Shown here: piece by piece, positions 6,654 to 14,135 of the stretch
How the letters are laid out: each line of letters starts with the position of its first letter
Numbering within the stretch: the first letter of the stretch is position 1
Position numbers and translations under genes: made by a program
The notes under the pieces: generated by a model
Databases searched by the model: none
What the model was told of the DNA's origin: nothing
What the model saw: the letters and a program-made list of their open reading frames with translations, nothing else
NCBI GenBank assembly: GCA_902826815.1
Contig: CADEGF010000004.1
Coordinates: 108,194 to 172,193 of the forward strand
DNA length: 64,000 bases
DNA from: an uncultured Mycobacteriaceae bacterium
GTDB taxonomy: Bacteria > Actinomycetota > Actinomycetes > Mycobacteriales > Mycobacteriaceae
Direction of reading: 5' to 3'

Positions 6654-7490
6654 ATGAACCCGGGCGACGCCGGAGCCGACGAGGAGCTCGTCGGTCACCC
6701 GTTCGTGGTCGCACACCGAGGCGCGTCGGCGCAACGCCCTGAGCACACCCGGGCCGCATACGAGCTTGCCCTGCAGGAGGGCGCCGACGGGGTGGAGTGC
6801 GACGTCCGGCTGACGAAAGACGGTCATCTGGTGTGTGTGCACGACCGCAGGGTGGACCGCACCTCCAACGGCACCGGCCTGGTCAGCGAGATGACGCTGG
6901 CCGAGTTGAGGGAGCTGGATTACGGTTCATGGCATTCCAGTTGGCGCGCCGACGGCTCACAGGGCGACACGGGTCTGCTGACCCTCGGCGACCTGGTGTC
7001 GCTTGTGCTCGATTGGAACCGGCCGGTGAAGCTCTTCATCGAGACGAAGCACCCGGTGCGCTACGGCGCGCTGGTGGAAAGCAAGGTGCTGGCGCTGCTG
7101 CACCGCTACGGCATCGCATCGCCCGCTTCGGCCGACCTGTCGCGTGCGGTGGTGATGTCGTTCTCCGCCGCGGCGGTATGGCGGATCCGGCGGGCGGCGC
7201 CGATGCTGCCCACCGTCCTGCTCGGCGAGACATCGCGCTATCTCGGCGGCAGCGCGGCAACCACCGTCGGCGCCACCGCGGTCGGCCCGTCGATCGCAAC
7301 GCTTCGCGAACACCCTGAGCTGGTGGATCGTGCGGCTGCACAGGGTCGCGCGCTGTACTGCTGGACCGTCGACCACTACGAGGACGTTCGGTACTGCCGC
7401 GAGGTCGGGGTGGCGTGGGTGGCGACCAACCATCCAGGGCGCACCAAGGACTGGCTGCAGAACGGGCTGACCGGCGCGGGTCGCGACTAG
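6654..7490 (+). CDS. glpQ1: Glycerophosphodiester phosphodiesterase GlpQ1
   Basis: The enzyme has 278 residues and hydrolyses glycerophosphodiesters to glycerol-3-phosphate and an alcohol. The GDPD signature is complete: VAHRGAS (catalytic His), GVECDVRLTKDG (Glu and Asp metal ligands) and CVHDRRVDRTSNG (second catalytic His). ETKHP and the C-terminal CWTVD segments are also typical. There is no signal peptide, so it is probably cytoplasmic. ATG 6654 is chosen because earlier in-frame starts lie inside the upstream gene, which ends 4 bp before it. The stop overlaps the convergent LCP gene by 4 bp. Confidence 0.92.
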   Translation: MNPGDAGADEELVGHPFVVAHRGASAQRPEHTRAAYELALQEGADGVECDVRLTKDGHLVCVHDRRVDRTSNGTGLVSEMTLAELRELDYGSWHSSWRADGSQGDTGLLTLGDLVSLVLDWNRPVKLFIETKHPVRYGALVESKVLALLHRYGIASPASADLSRAVVMSFSAAAVWRIRRAAPMLPTVLLGETSRYLGGSAATTVGATAVGPSIATLREHPELVDRAAAQGRALYCWTVDHYEDVRYCREVGVAWVATNHPGRTKDWLQNGLTGAGRD

Positions 7491-8680
7491 CGGATGGCCC
7501 CCGCCTCCAGCACATCCGGAGGCACAGGGGTGTCCGAGTTGAGCGCGGCGAACAACTGGTTGGCGATTTCGGAGTTCCATACGACGACGGAACCCGAGTC
7601 GCTGCCGGTGAATTCGCCGATCGGGACCGTGGTTGTGGTGACGTCTCCACGCAGCGCCCACGCCAACCTCGCGAGATCGGTGACGTGCGCATCGGAGTCG
7701 ACGGTCAGGGAGTCGGCCGCCGCGGTGGCCATCGGGTACCAGCGCAGCGGGTTCAGCAGGACGCTCGGGCTGGCCGCGCGGTGCATCAGCGTCGACATGA
7801 ACTGCCGCTGGTTGACCATCCGGTCCAGGTCGGCACGCGGCGTCGCACGGGTGCGCACATAGCCGAGCGCATTGCGGCCATCCAGTTTCTGGCAGCCTGC
7901 GGGAAGCTCGATACCCGCGAGTGGGTCGGAGATCGGCTCGGGCAGACACATGCTCACACCGCCGACGGCGTCGACAAGCCCTGCGAATCCGGCGAATTCG
8001 ACCTCGGCGTAGTGATCGAGTCGCAGCCCCGTCGCCTGTTCCACGGTCTGGGCCAACAGCGGGGCTCCCCCGATGGCGAAGGCCGCGTTGATCTTGTCGG
8101 AGCCGTGGTCGGGGATCTCCACGTACGAGTCGCGGGGAATCGACACCATCGTGGTTGGGGTGTCCGACCACAGCTCAGGCACGTGGACGAGCAGGATCGT
8201 GTCGGTGTGCCCGTTGCCGATATCGCCGCCGGTGCCGAGCTCGGCCTGCTGTTCGGGGGTGAGGTTCTGCCTGCTGTCGGAGCCGACGAGCAGCCATGTG
8301 GTGCCTTTTCCCTCGGCAGGCCGATCGGGGTAGTCGGCCAGCGCAGGGATGCGGTGCAGTTTGGTGTCGATCCAGAAGGCGGTGCCGATCGACCCCGCGA
8401 CGGCGAGGACGAGCAGTGCGAACAGGGCGAGAACGACACGGCGCAGCAGGCGCTTGGGCTTCCTGGCAGCCGGTCGTGGCGGTGGCGGCGGTGGTTGGCG
8501 CACAACCGGATTCGGTCGCCGCGGCGGGAGCGGTGGCGGCGGATACTGCGGAGATGGCGGACGCCTCGGCGGGTTCGGCGGGTTGGGCGGCCAGACCGGT
8601 GGCGGTCGGTTCGGATCCCGCCTGATCACCTGCGACGGCTCGCGCCGCCGAGGTGGCGGAGGACGCCGATCGCCGTTCAC
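7487..8680 (-). CDS. LytR-CpsA-Psr (LCP) family cell-wall ligase
   Basis: The protein has 397 residues from GTG 8680. A Pro/Arg-rich cytoplasmic N-terminus is followed by one membrane anchor (VVLALFALLVLAVAGSIG) and an extracellular LCP domain (LLVGSDSR, TDTILLVHV, MVSIPRDSYVEIP, KINAAFAIGG, YVRTR). LCP enzymes attach polyprenyl-linked polymers to peptidoglycan; in mycobacteria the key reaction is ligation of arabinogalactan. The conserved Arg of SIPRDS and the Asp of GSDSR are present. The gene is third in the minus-strand operon with DUF2470 and CPBP genes, starting 22 bp after the latter. I recall the syntenic Rv3840 as much shorter, so this may be the intact ancestral form. Confidence 0.88.
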   Translation of the reverse strand: MNGDRRPPPPRRREPSQVIRRDPNRPPPVWPPNPPNPPRRPPSPQYPPPPLPPRRPNPVVRQPPPPPPRPAARKPKRLLRRVVLALFALLVLAVAGSIGTAFWIDTKLHRIPALADYPDRPAEGKGTTWLLVGSDSRQNLTPEQQAELGTGGDIGNGHTDTILLVHVPELWSDTPTTMVSIPRDSYVEIPDHGSDKINAAFAIGGAPLLAQTVEQATGLRLDHYAEVEFAGFAGLVDAVGGVSMCLPEPISDPLAGIELPAGCQKLDGRNALGYVRTRATPRADLDRMVNQRQFMSTLMHRAASPSVLLNPLRWYPMATAAADSLTVDSDAHVTDLARLAWALRGDVTTTTVPIGEFTGSDSGSVVVWNSEIANQLFAALNSDTPVPPDVLEAGAIR

Positions 8681-8702
8681 AAAGAGAATGTAGCTGGCCC
8701 AG

Positions 8703-9467
8703 CTAGCGCAGCCAGCCGAGATGGTTCGCCAGCAGCAGGTATCCAACAAACGCAACGGTGTCGATCACGCCGTGCGCGATGATCAGCGGCCACAACCGCC
8801 CGGTGCGCTGCCACGCGTATCCGAACACCAGGCCCATCACGGCGTTGCCGAGACCTGCGCCCCAGCCCTGATAGAGGTGATACGCGCCGCGCAGCAGGCT
8901 GGCCGCCACCAGCGCGACGACGGGGTTCACCCGCAGTTGTCGCAGTCGGGTGAGCAGCCAACCGACGACGATGACCTCCTCGGCCCAGCCGTTGGCGAAG
9001 GCGAGCAGGATCAGCACCGGGATGTGCCACCACGAGTTGTTCTGCGTCGACGGCACCACCGAAACGCTCATGCCCAACGCGCGCGCCGCGACGTACAGCC
9101 CGAGGCCCGGCAGACCTATCAGCGCGGCGAGGCCGAGGCCGCCGAGCACATCGGAACGCCACCTGATCCGGCCCAGCCCGATCGTTGCCAGCCCAATCCC
9201 GCTGCGCCACAGCAGATACAGGCCGAGCGCGCCCCATGAGATCAGCTGCGCGACGCGGGCCAGGTTCAGCCCGAGGTTGATGAGGTCGAACGGCGACAGC
9301 CGTGGATTGAGCGCGACGATCTGGTTCGACAGGTTGAGCAGAATCGCCTCGACGAGATCGAGAACCGCGGTGTAGGCGCTCAGCCCGAACGTCACCGCCA
9401 GCACGACGGCGATCTCGATGCGTAGCGCGCGCCGGTCGGCTTCGGTCAGCTCCTCGGGCGCGCTCAC
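8703..9467 (-). CDS. CPBP/CAAX-type intramembrane protease family protein
   Basis: The 254-residue protein has about seven to eight membrane segments. CPBP-like motifs are visible: WAEEVIVVGWLLTRL (EE pair, motif 1), ASLLRGAYHLYQGW (motif 2, His) and AHGVIDTVAF (motif 3, His). The Arg expected six residues into motif 1 (EExxxR) is replaced by Val, so peptidase activity is uncertain. The start is GTG 9467, 5 bp after the DUF2470 stop; a longer frame runs back through that gene and is rejected. It is the second gene of the putatively iron-regulated operon. The target is unknown. Confidence 0.82.
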   Translation of the reverse strand: MSAPEELTEADRRALRIEIAVVLAVTFGLSAYTAVLDLVEAILLNLSNQIVALNPRLSPFDLINLGLNLARVAQLISWGALGLYLLWRSGIGLATIGLGRIRWRSDVLGGLGLAALIGLPGLGLYVAARALGMSVSVVPSTQNNSWWHIPVLILLAFANGWAEEVIVVGWLLTRLRQLRVNPVVALVAASLLRGAYHLYQGWGAGLGNAVMGLVFGYAWQRTGRLWPLIIAHGVIDTVAFVGYLLLANHLGWLR

Positions 9468-9472
9468 CGAAG

Positions 9473-10273
9473 CTACGGTAGCGGGCGCTTGGCGCGAAGC
9501 CCGTTCAGGAACGGGCAGCCCATCAAGATCCGGATGGCCTGGGACAGGCCGGTGACGTCGTCGACGGGCTTGTTGAACGCCAACCGGACGTCGTGATCGC
9601 CTTCGTCGTTCTCCACCCGCAGTCGCACGCCGTAGCGGTCCAGTCCGAGCGGACGGACACGTCCCCGCCGCAGGGCCGTCGGAAGCCGGTCGGCCAGCCG
9701 GTCGATGACTTCGCGGTGGGCCACCTCGAGGTGCTGCAGCCAGCACGACTCCATCACGCAGAACGGGTCGGGTCGGGCCTGAAGCAACGCGCTGACACCG
9801 ACGGCCTCCGCGCCGGTCGAGTCGGCGACGACGACCGACTCGACTTCGAGGCGCACCAAGGTGAGCCGGGTGTCGCCGTCGGCGCCGTCAGCGGTATTCA
9901 CCTGCAGCAGTGCGGGATTGGGCTCCGCGGCGGCGATCAGATCGAGAAGGTCGGGAATCTCTGCATGCGGGATGGCCTGCACGCGGCCGCGGATCCACAC
10001 CAGCGACCGGACAGGCTCGCGAAGAGGCAGCGGCGCGTAGTCGGTCATCTCGAGCACCGCGGGCACGCCTGCGGCATCGGCGGGGGACAGGCCCGCCACG
10101 AGGCCGCCGACGGGAACGGCGATGGCGACCGAACCGTCATCGAGCAGATGGTGCACCGCGCTGGCGATCGGCTCGACACCCTCGATCGCGAGCATCGCGC
10201 CACCGGCGCGTGCGCACGTGCTGCGGATCCGCTCGGCCGTCGTCGGTGCCGTCGTCGCTGCCGGAGCAGTCAT
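9473..10273 (-). CDS. DUF2470 domain protein (Rv3839-like)
   Basis: The 266-residue protein has an N-terminal pyridoxamine-oxidase-like/HugZ-type part and a C-terminal DUF2470 segment (about residues 185-255; HLEVAHREVIDRLADRL, GVRLRV, VRLAFNKPVDD). DUF2470 occurs in proteins of the heme-degrading HugZ group and in plant heme/chlorophyll-related regulators. Its role here is unknown, but an iron or heme link fits the IdeR-like box upstream. The M. tuberculosis counterpart Rv3839 is known as an IdeR-responsive gene. It is the first gene of a tight operon with the CPBP and LCP genes. Confidence 0.82.
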   Translation of the reverse strand: MTAPAATTAPTTAERIRSTCARAGGAMLAIEGVEPIASAVHHLLDDGSVAIAVPVGGLVAGLSPADAAGVPAVLEMTDYAPLPLREPVRSLVWIRGRVQAIPHAEIPDLLDLIAAAEPNPALLQVNTADGADGDTRLTLVRLEVESVVVADSTGAEAVGVSALLQARPDPFCVMESCWLQHLEVAHREVIDRLADRLPTALRRGRVRPLGLDRYGVRLRVENDEGDHDVRLAFNKPVDDVTGLSQAIRILMGCPFLNGLRAKRPLP

Positions 10274-10292
10274 CGAATCGCCTCCCGTTAAT

Positions 10293-10326
10293 AAGGTGAC
10301 CCTAACTTAGCGAAGCCTAACTTGGG
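10293..10326 (-). promoter_or_regulatory. IdeR-like iron box(es) upstream of the DUF2470 operon
   Basis: On the minus strand the interval contains AAGTTAGGCTTCGCTAAG, which matches the 19-bp IdeR consensus (TTAGGTTAGGCTAACCTAA) at about 13 positions by my hand alignment. It is followed at once by GTTAGGGTCACCTTA, a second half-site-rich stretch. The boxes lie 20-53 bp before the DUF2470 start and 60-94 bp before pheA. IdeR with iron would repress the minus-strand operon. This agrees with reported IdeR control of the M. tuberculosis homologue. Confidence 0.65.
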
Positions 10327-10374
10327 TTGCAAGACGCACCTCGCGACGTCGGAGGGCAGCGGTCGCTGAACCGT

Positions 10375-10386
10375 TAGGCTTGAAAC
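10375..10386 (+). promoter_or_regulatory. Probable -10 element of pheA
   Basis: TAGGCT at 10375-10380 ends 6 nt before the GTG start of pheA, with no ribosome-binding site between. This is the pattern of a leaderless transcript. Confidence 0.5.
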
Positions 10387-11313
10387 GTGCCGCGCATCGC
10401 CTACCTCGGACCGGAGGGGACCTTCACGGAGGCGGCGCTGATCCGGATGGCGAACAACGGCATGGTGCCTGGTAGCGCCACATCCGACGGGGTGACACCG
10501 CTGGCGACCGACAGCACCACCGCGGCGCTCGCGGCGGTCAGATCCGGCGACGCCGACTATGCGTGCGTGCCGATCGAGAACTCGATCGAGGGCTCGGTGC
10601 TGCCCACGCTGGACAGCCTCGCCACCGGTTCGGAGCTACAGATCTTCGCCGAGCTCACCCTGGACGTGGCCTTCACGATCGTGGTGCGTTCCGGTGTCGC
10701 CGCCGCAGACGTGCAGACCGTCGCCGCGTTTCCCGTCGCGAGTGCGCAGGTGCGCAACTGGCTGGCCGCCAATCTGCCCGAAGCCAGGCTGGTGCCTGCC
10801 AATTCGAACGCCGCGGCGGCCAACGACGTCGCCGAGGGGCGCGCGGACGCGGGCGTCAGCAGCGCGCTGGCCGCGCAGCGGTACGGCCTGAGCGCACTGG
10901 CCTCCGACGTCGTCGACGAACCGAACGCCAGGACGCGCTTCGTGCTGGCCGGCCTGCCGGGCCCGCCGCCGCCGAGCACCGGTGCGGACCGAACGTCGGT
11001 GGTCCTCGAGCTCGAGAATGTGCCGGGTGCGCTGGTGTCGGCGATGACCGAGCTCGCGATCCGCGATATCGATCTGACCCGCATTGAATCGCGGCCCACC
11101 CGAAAGAAGCTGGGCACCTACATCTTCTTCCTCGACTGCGTCGGGCACGTCGACGACGACGCCGTCGCCGAGGCACTCAAAGCGCTCCACCGTCGTTGTG
11201 CAGATGTGCGATATCTGGGCTCATGGCCGACAGGGTCGGCGGCAGGTGCGGCGCCGCCGCAATTCGACGAGGCGTCGCGCTGGCTGAAGCGACTGCAGGA
11301 GGGCCGGACATGA
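10387..11313 (+). CDS. pheA: Prephenate dehydratase
   Basis: This 308-residue monofunctional prephenate dehydratase makes phenylpyruvate from prephenate for phenylalanine synthesis. The N-terminal catalytic domain (about 1-185) shows YLGPEGTFTEAA, ACVPIENSIEGSV and the hallmark ARTRFVL (Thr-Arg-Phe). The C-terminal ACT domain (about 195-275) shows NVPGAL and IESRPT, the phenylalanine-binding regulatory site. The start is GTG behind a leaderless-type -10 hexamer. The stop overlaps the start of gpm2 (ATGA), so the two are coupled, as in M. tuberculosis Rv3838c-Rv3837c. Confidence 0.95.
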   Translation: MPRIAYLGPEGTFTEAALIRMANNGMVPGSATSDGVTPLATDSTTAALAAVRSGDADYACVPIENSIEGSVLPTLDSLATGSELQIFAELTLDVAFTIVVRSGVAAADVQTVAAFPVASAQVRNWLAANLPEARLVPANSNAAAANDVAEGRADAGVSSALAAQRYGLSALASDVVDEPNARTRFVLAGLPGPPPPSTGADRTSVVLELENVPGALVSAMTELAIRDIDLTRIESRPTRKKLGTYIFFLDCVGHVDDDAVAEALKALHRRCADVRYLGSWPTGSAAGAAPPQFDEASRWLKRLQEGRT

Positions 11314-11996
11314 GCGGACGGCTCGTACTAGTCCGCCACGGCCAGTCGCACGGCAACGTCGAGCGACGCCTGGACACCCGCCCGCCTGGCAGGGAACTCA
11401 CCGACCTCGGCCGCGAACAGGCGCGCATCTTGGGCCGGGAGTGGCCGCACGAGATCGGGATGGTGGCGCATTCGATCGCGGTGCGTGCCACGCAGACCGC
11501 AGCCGAGATCGGCGGGCAGCGCGGTCTGGCGCCCCAGCCGCTCGATGGAATCTACGAGGCCCAGGTCGGCGACTTGGAGGATCGCAACGACGATGCGGCC
11601 ATCGAGGAGTTCAAGGCCGTCTACCACCGGTGGCACGAAGGCGATCTGGGCGCGCGCCTTCCCGGCGGCGAAAGCGGTCACGAAGTCCTCGACCGCTACG
11701 TGCCGGTGCTCACCCAACTGCGGATGCGCTATCTCGACGACGACGCGTGGCACAGCGACATCATCGTGGTCAGCCATGGCGCGGGGATCAGGCTGGCCGC
11801 CGCGACGTTGGCAGGTGTCGACGCGGGCTTCGCTCTGGATCATCACCTCGGCAACGCCGAATCCGTTGTGCTGGCGCCGATCACGGACGGCAGGTGGAGC
11901 TGTCTGCACTGGGGCGAGCTTTCGCCGCCGTTCTATCCCGAGCCCGAGCCTCACCCGGTCGAGGATGCACTCTCCTCGGCCGACCCGATGGGCTGA
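11310..11996 (+). CDS. gpm2: Histidine-phosphatase-superfamily protein, Gpm2
   Basis: The protein has 228 residues with the phosphohistidine motif LVRHGQSHGN at the N-terminus and a second catalytic His in VVSHGAGIRL. It belongs to the broad phosphoglycerate-mutase-like histidine phosphatase superfamily. The annotation as a mutase is by tradition, and a phosphatase acting on another small phosphoester is as likely. ATG 11310 overlaps the pheA stop by 4 bp. The 3' end overlaps the convergent Cys-rich gene by 46 bp. Confidence 0.88.
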   Translation: MSGRLVLVRHGQSHGNVERRLDTRPPGRELTDLGREQARILGREWPHEIGMVAHSIAVRATQTAAEIGGQRGLAPQPLDGIYEAQVGDLEDRNDDAAIEEFKAVYHRWHEGDLGARLPGGESGHEVLDRYVPVLTQLRMRYLDDDAWHSDIIVVSHGAGIRLAAATLAGVDAGFALDHHLGNAESVVLAPITDGRWSCLHWGELSPPFYPEPEPHPVEDALSSADPMG

Positions 11997-12160
11997 GCGC
12001 AGGCGCAGCCGATCGCGTCGCAGTCGATGGCGAACGCATGCACGATCTCGGGCATGACACAGTCGTCATCGGTGCATTCCGATCGTTTCAGCGCGTGGTG
12101 GATAACGGTGCCGTGGCAGTGGTCGAGTCCGGCTCGACACCCCCGACAGTCGTTGGCCAT
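11951..12160 (-). CDS. Small cysteine-rich protein (69 aa)
   Basis: The frame encodes 69 residues with eight Cys (DCRGCRAGLDHC, SECTDDDC, DCDAIGCAC) and several His, spaced like a metal-binding mini-domain. The last 15 codons overlap the 3' end of the convergent gpm2 gene. The ordered CxxC-like pairs are unlikely to arise as a shadow frame, and I have a general impression of similar small proteins in other mycobacteria. Function is unknown; zinc or iron binding is inference. The ribosome-binding site is weak. Confidence 0.65.
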   Translation of the reverse strand: MANDCRGCRAGLDHCHGTVIHHALKRSECTDDDCVMPEIVHAFAIDCDAIGCACAQPIGSAEESASSTG

Positions 12161-12224
12161 GGGCCGTTCATAGCACTCTCGGCACCAAATCCCTGGTTGC
12201 CGCGCTGTGCTGATCGCCTCGGGT

Positions 12225-12575
12225 TCAGGCCCAGCCGAGTTCGTGCAGACGTTCGTCGTCGATGCCGAAGTGGTGGGCGATCTCGTGGATGACCGTGATC
12301 GCCACCTCGTCGACCACCTGCTCCTCCGTCTCGCAGATGTCCAGAATGGCCTCGCGATAGATGGTGATCTTGTCGGGTAGCGAACCCGCGTACCAGGAGT
12401 CGCGCTCGGTCAGCGCGACGCCCTCGTATAGCCCGAGAATGTCGCGTTCCTCTGGATTGCGGTCCTCGACCAGGACAACGACGTTGTCGATCTCGGCGGC
12501 GAGGTCGGGTGGAATGAGGTCGAGCGCGTCGCCCACGAGTTCTTCAAACCGTTGCGGGCTCATCCGCACGGCCAT
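12225..12575 (-). CDS. Zincin-like metallopeptidase (Rv3836-like)
   Basis: The 116-residue protein has the metzincin-type motif HEIAHHFGIDD near the C-terminus (HExxHxxGxxD), typical of the compact metallopeptidase family that includes Rv3836. The family is small and soluble, and its substrate is unknown. GGGGTG precedes the ATG, and the upstream gene stops only 3 bp before it, so the pair forms an operon with the septum-formation family gene. The conserved pairing in M. tuberculosis (Rv3835-Rv3836) suggests a shared role at the envelope. Confidence 0.88.
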   Translation of the reverse strand: MAVRMSPQRFEELVGDALDLIPPDLAAEIDNVVVLVEDRNPEERDILGLYEGVALTERDSWYAGSLPDKITIYREAILDICETEEQVVDEVAITVIHEIAHHFGIDDERLHELGWA

Positions 12576-12578
12576 GGG

Positions 12579-14045
12579 CTACACCCCTGGCGGTGGCGGA
12601 ATCACGGGTTCGGCGGGCGGCGGCCCGGGAGCCGGACCAGGTGCGGGGCCAGGAGCGGCGGGCGGTGCGCCCGCATCCGCAGGCGGCGGCACACCCGGCG
12701 GCGGCACACCCGGCGGCGGCGGCGCGGGGACGTCACCGGGCGGAGGTGGTGGCGCCTCACCGGGCGGCTGACCGTTCAGGAACGTGTTCTCCGGTGCGGG
12801 TGAAGGCGACGCGGCGGTCGACGGGGTCTGGGTCGCGGTGTTCTGGGTCTGCTGACCGTGCTGGTTCGACTGGGTCGACTGGGTCGACTGGGTCGACTGG
12901 TTCGAGCTTCCCGAACCGCTCTGGTCATAGGAGCCACTGCTCTGGCCCGCCGACGACGAGGTGTCGGGCATCGGGATCGGCGGGAAGTTCAGCCGCTCCT
13001 CGGGGATGTCCGGCGGCGGTATCGGAGGCTGGCCGTTGATCTGCAATGGCCCCTTGGCGCTGTTGAGCAGCGTCGACCAGCCGCCGTTGCCGAGGGTGGC
13101 GCCGATGCTGCAGGAAACCTGGTGGCTGCCGGCCGCCCAGCTCGGCAGTGAGATCGTGCTGTAGATCAGCGTCAGCGTGGTGCTGCGCAGCTGGATCGGC
13201 GCCAGGTACGCGTCGGTCATCCGGGTGCATGCGTCCTTGATGAACGCGTCCTGCTCGGGCTCCGGCGGCAGGCCGTTCGGGAACTTCTCGGCCAGATTGA
13301 CGGCGCCGGTCACCTCCATAGCGTGCGGGCCCGCGCAGTCGACGGGGATATCGGTCGGCTGATTCGTCGACGGGTCGATGCCAAGACATGTCCCCGCCGG
13401 CCACACCTTGGACTGGTCGACGTCGGCGACCTTGCCCTGGAACGCGAGCTGAGAGTTGTTGGCGCCGGGCAGTTGAAGACCGCACAGCATGCGGCGCTCA
13501 CCCGACTGCTTCCATGCCTTGTCGCCCGACCACATCATGCTGACCGTGAAGCGGCTGTTGGGGTCATAGCGCTCACCGAGATAGCGGCGCACCGCAACCT
13601 GGCACTGCTCCTGGCTGATCTGCTGGATGCGCGACGGTGACGGCGGCGCGGCATCGGGACCGTACTCGCTGCCGGGGAAGGTTCGCATGTCGACCGACTC
13701 AGCGACCTCGAAGCGGTGGTCGCTCTTGCAGTCGACGACCTGCGCTCCATCCGGGTTGCGCTCCGGCCAGTTCAGGCAGTCGCCCCCCTTGGCCTTGCTG
13801 AAGGTCTCCGCGCCACGCAGACCAAGGGTGATCGAACCTGCGGGACCGACGCCTGCGCCGGTGCCGCCCGGCATCGCGGTGAGCACGCCTGCGATCAGCA
13901 ACCCGCCCAGCGCGGTCAACAACAGCGCGCGGCGGGTGGATCCGGCGTGCAGACTGCGCCACCACATCACCTTCGGTGAGGGGTGTGCTGCCGCCGCTCC
14001 GGTCGGCCTGGCGGTCGTATCGACCCGCTCGGGTGCATCCAACAT
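12579..14045 (-). CDS. Septum-formation-family membrane protein (Rv3835-like)
   Basis: The protein has 488 residues from ATG 14045. A cytoplasmic N-terminus of about 35 residues precedes one membrane segment (ALLLTALGGLLIAGVLTAM). The extracytoplasmic part holds two related Cys-containing modules (GDCLNWP...VVDCKSDHRFEVAE and GTCLGID...PVDCAGPHAMEVTG), as in the Septum_form family. The C-terminal 130 residues are low complexity: an STQ repeat, then a Pro/Gly/Ala tail. An open frame continues upstream into serS but is rejected as antisense to that gene. A GTG five codons upstream is an alternative start. Role unknown. Confidence 0.85.
   Translation of the reverse strand: MLDAPERVDTTARPTGAAAAHPSPKVMWWRSLHAGSTRRALLLTALGGLLIAGVLTAMPGGTGAGVGPAGSITLGLRGAETFSKAKGGDCLNWPERNPDGAQVVDCKSDHRFEVAESVDMRTFPGSEYGPDAAPPSPSRIQQISQEQCQVAVRRYLGERYDPNSRFTVSMMWSGDKAWKQSGERRMLCGLQLPGANNSQLAFQGKVADVDQSKVWPAGTCLGIDPSTNQPTDIPVDCAGPHAMEVTGAVNLAEKFPNGLPPEPEQDAFIKDACTRMTDAYLAPIQLRSTTLTLIYSTISLPSWAAGSHQVSCSIGATLGNGGWSTLLNSAKGPLQINGQPPIPPPDIPEERLNFPPIPMPDTSSSAGQSSGSYDQSGSGSSNQSTQSTQSTQSNQHGQQTQNTATQTPSTAASPSPAPENTFLNGQPPGEAPPPPPGDVPAPPPPGVPPPGVPPPADAGAPPAAPGPAPGPAPGPPPAEPVIPPPPGV
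12862..12904. repeat. 9-bp tandem repeat inside the Rv3835-like gene
   Basis: TGGGTCGAC and near copies are repeated in tandem and encode Ser-Thr-Gln units (QSTQSTQSTQS) on the minus strand. The unit keeps the reading frame, so copy number may vary between strains without loss of function. Confidence 0.7.
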
Positions 14046-14122
14046 CTGCTCTATTGTGACAGGCGCGCCGACCCCTGTGACAAGTGAGGCGGATGTAACG
14101 TTATGGGGTTGTGCCCCGACGG

Positions 14123-14135
14123 TAGGGTTCCTCCC
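14123..14135 (+). promoter_or_regulatory. Probable -10 element of serS
   Basis: TAGGGT at 14123-14128 ends 7 nt before the GTG start of serS, the leaderless arrangement. No T-box or other leader structure fits in the 90-bp gap to the divergent gene. Confidence 0.5.
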
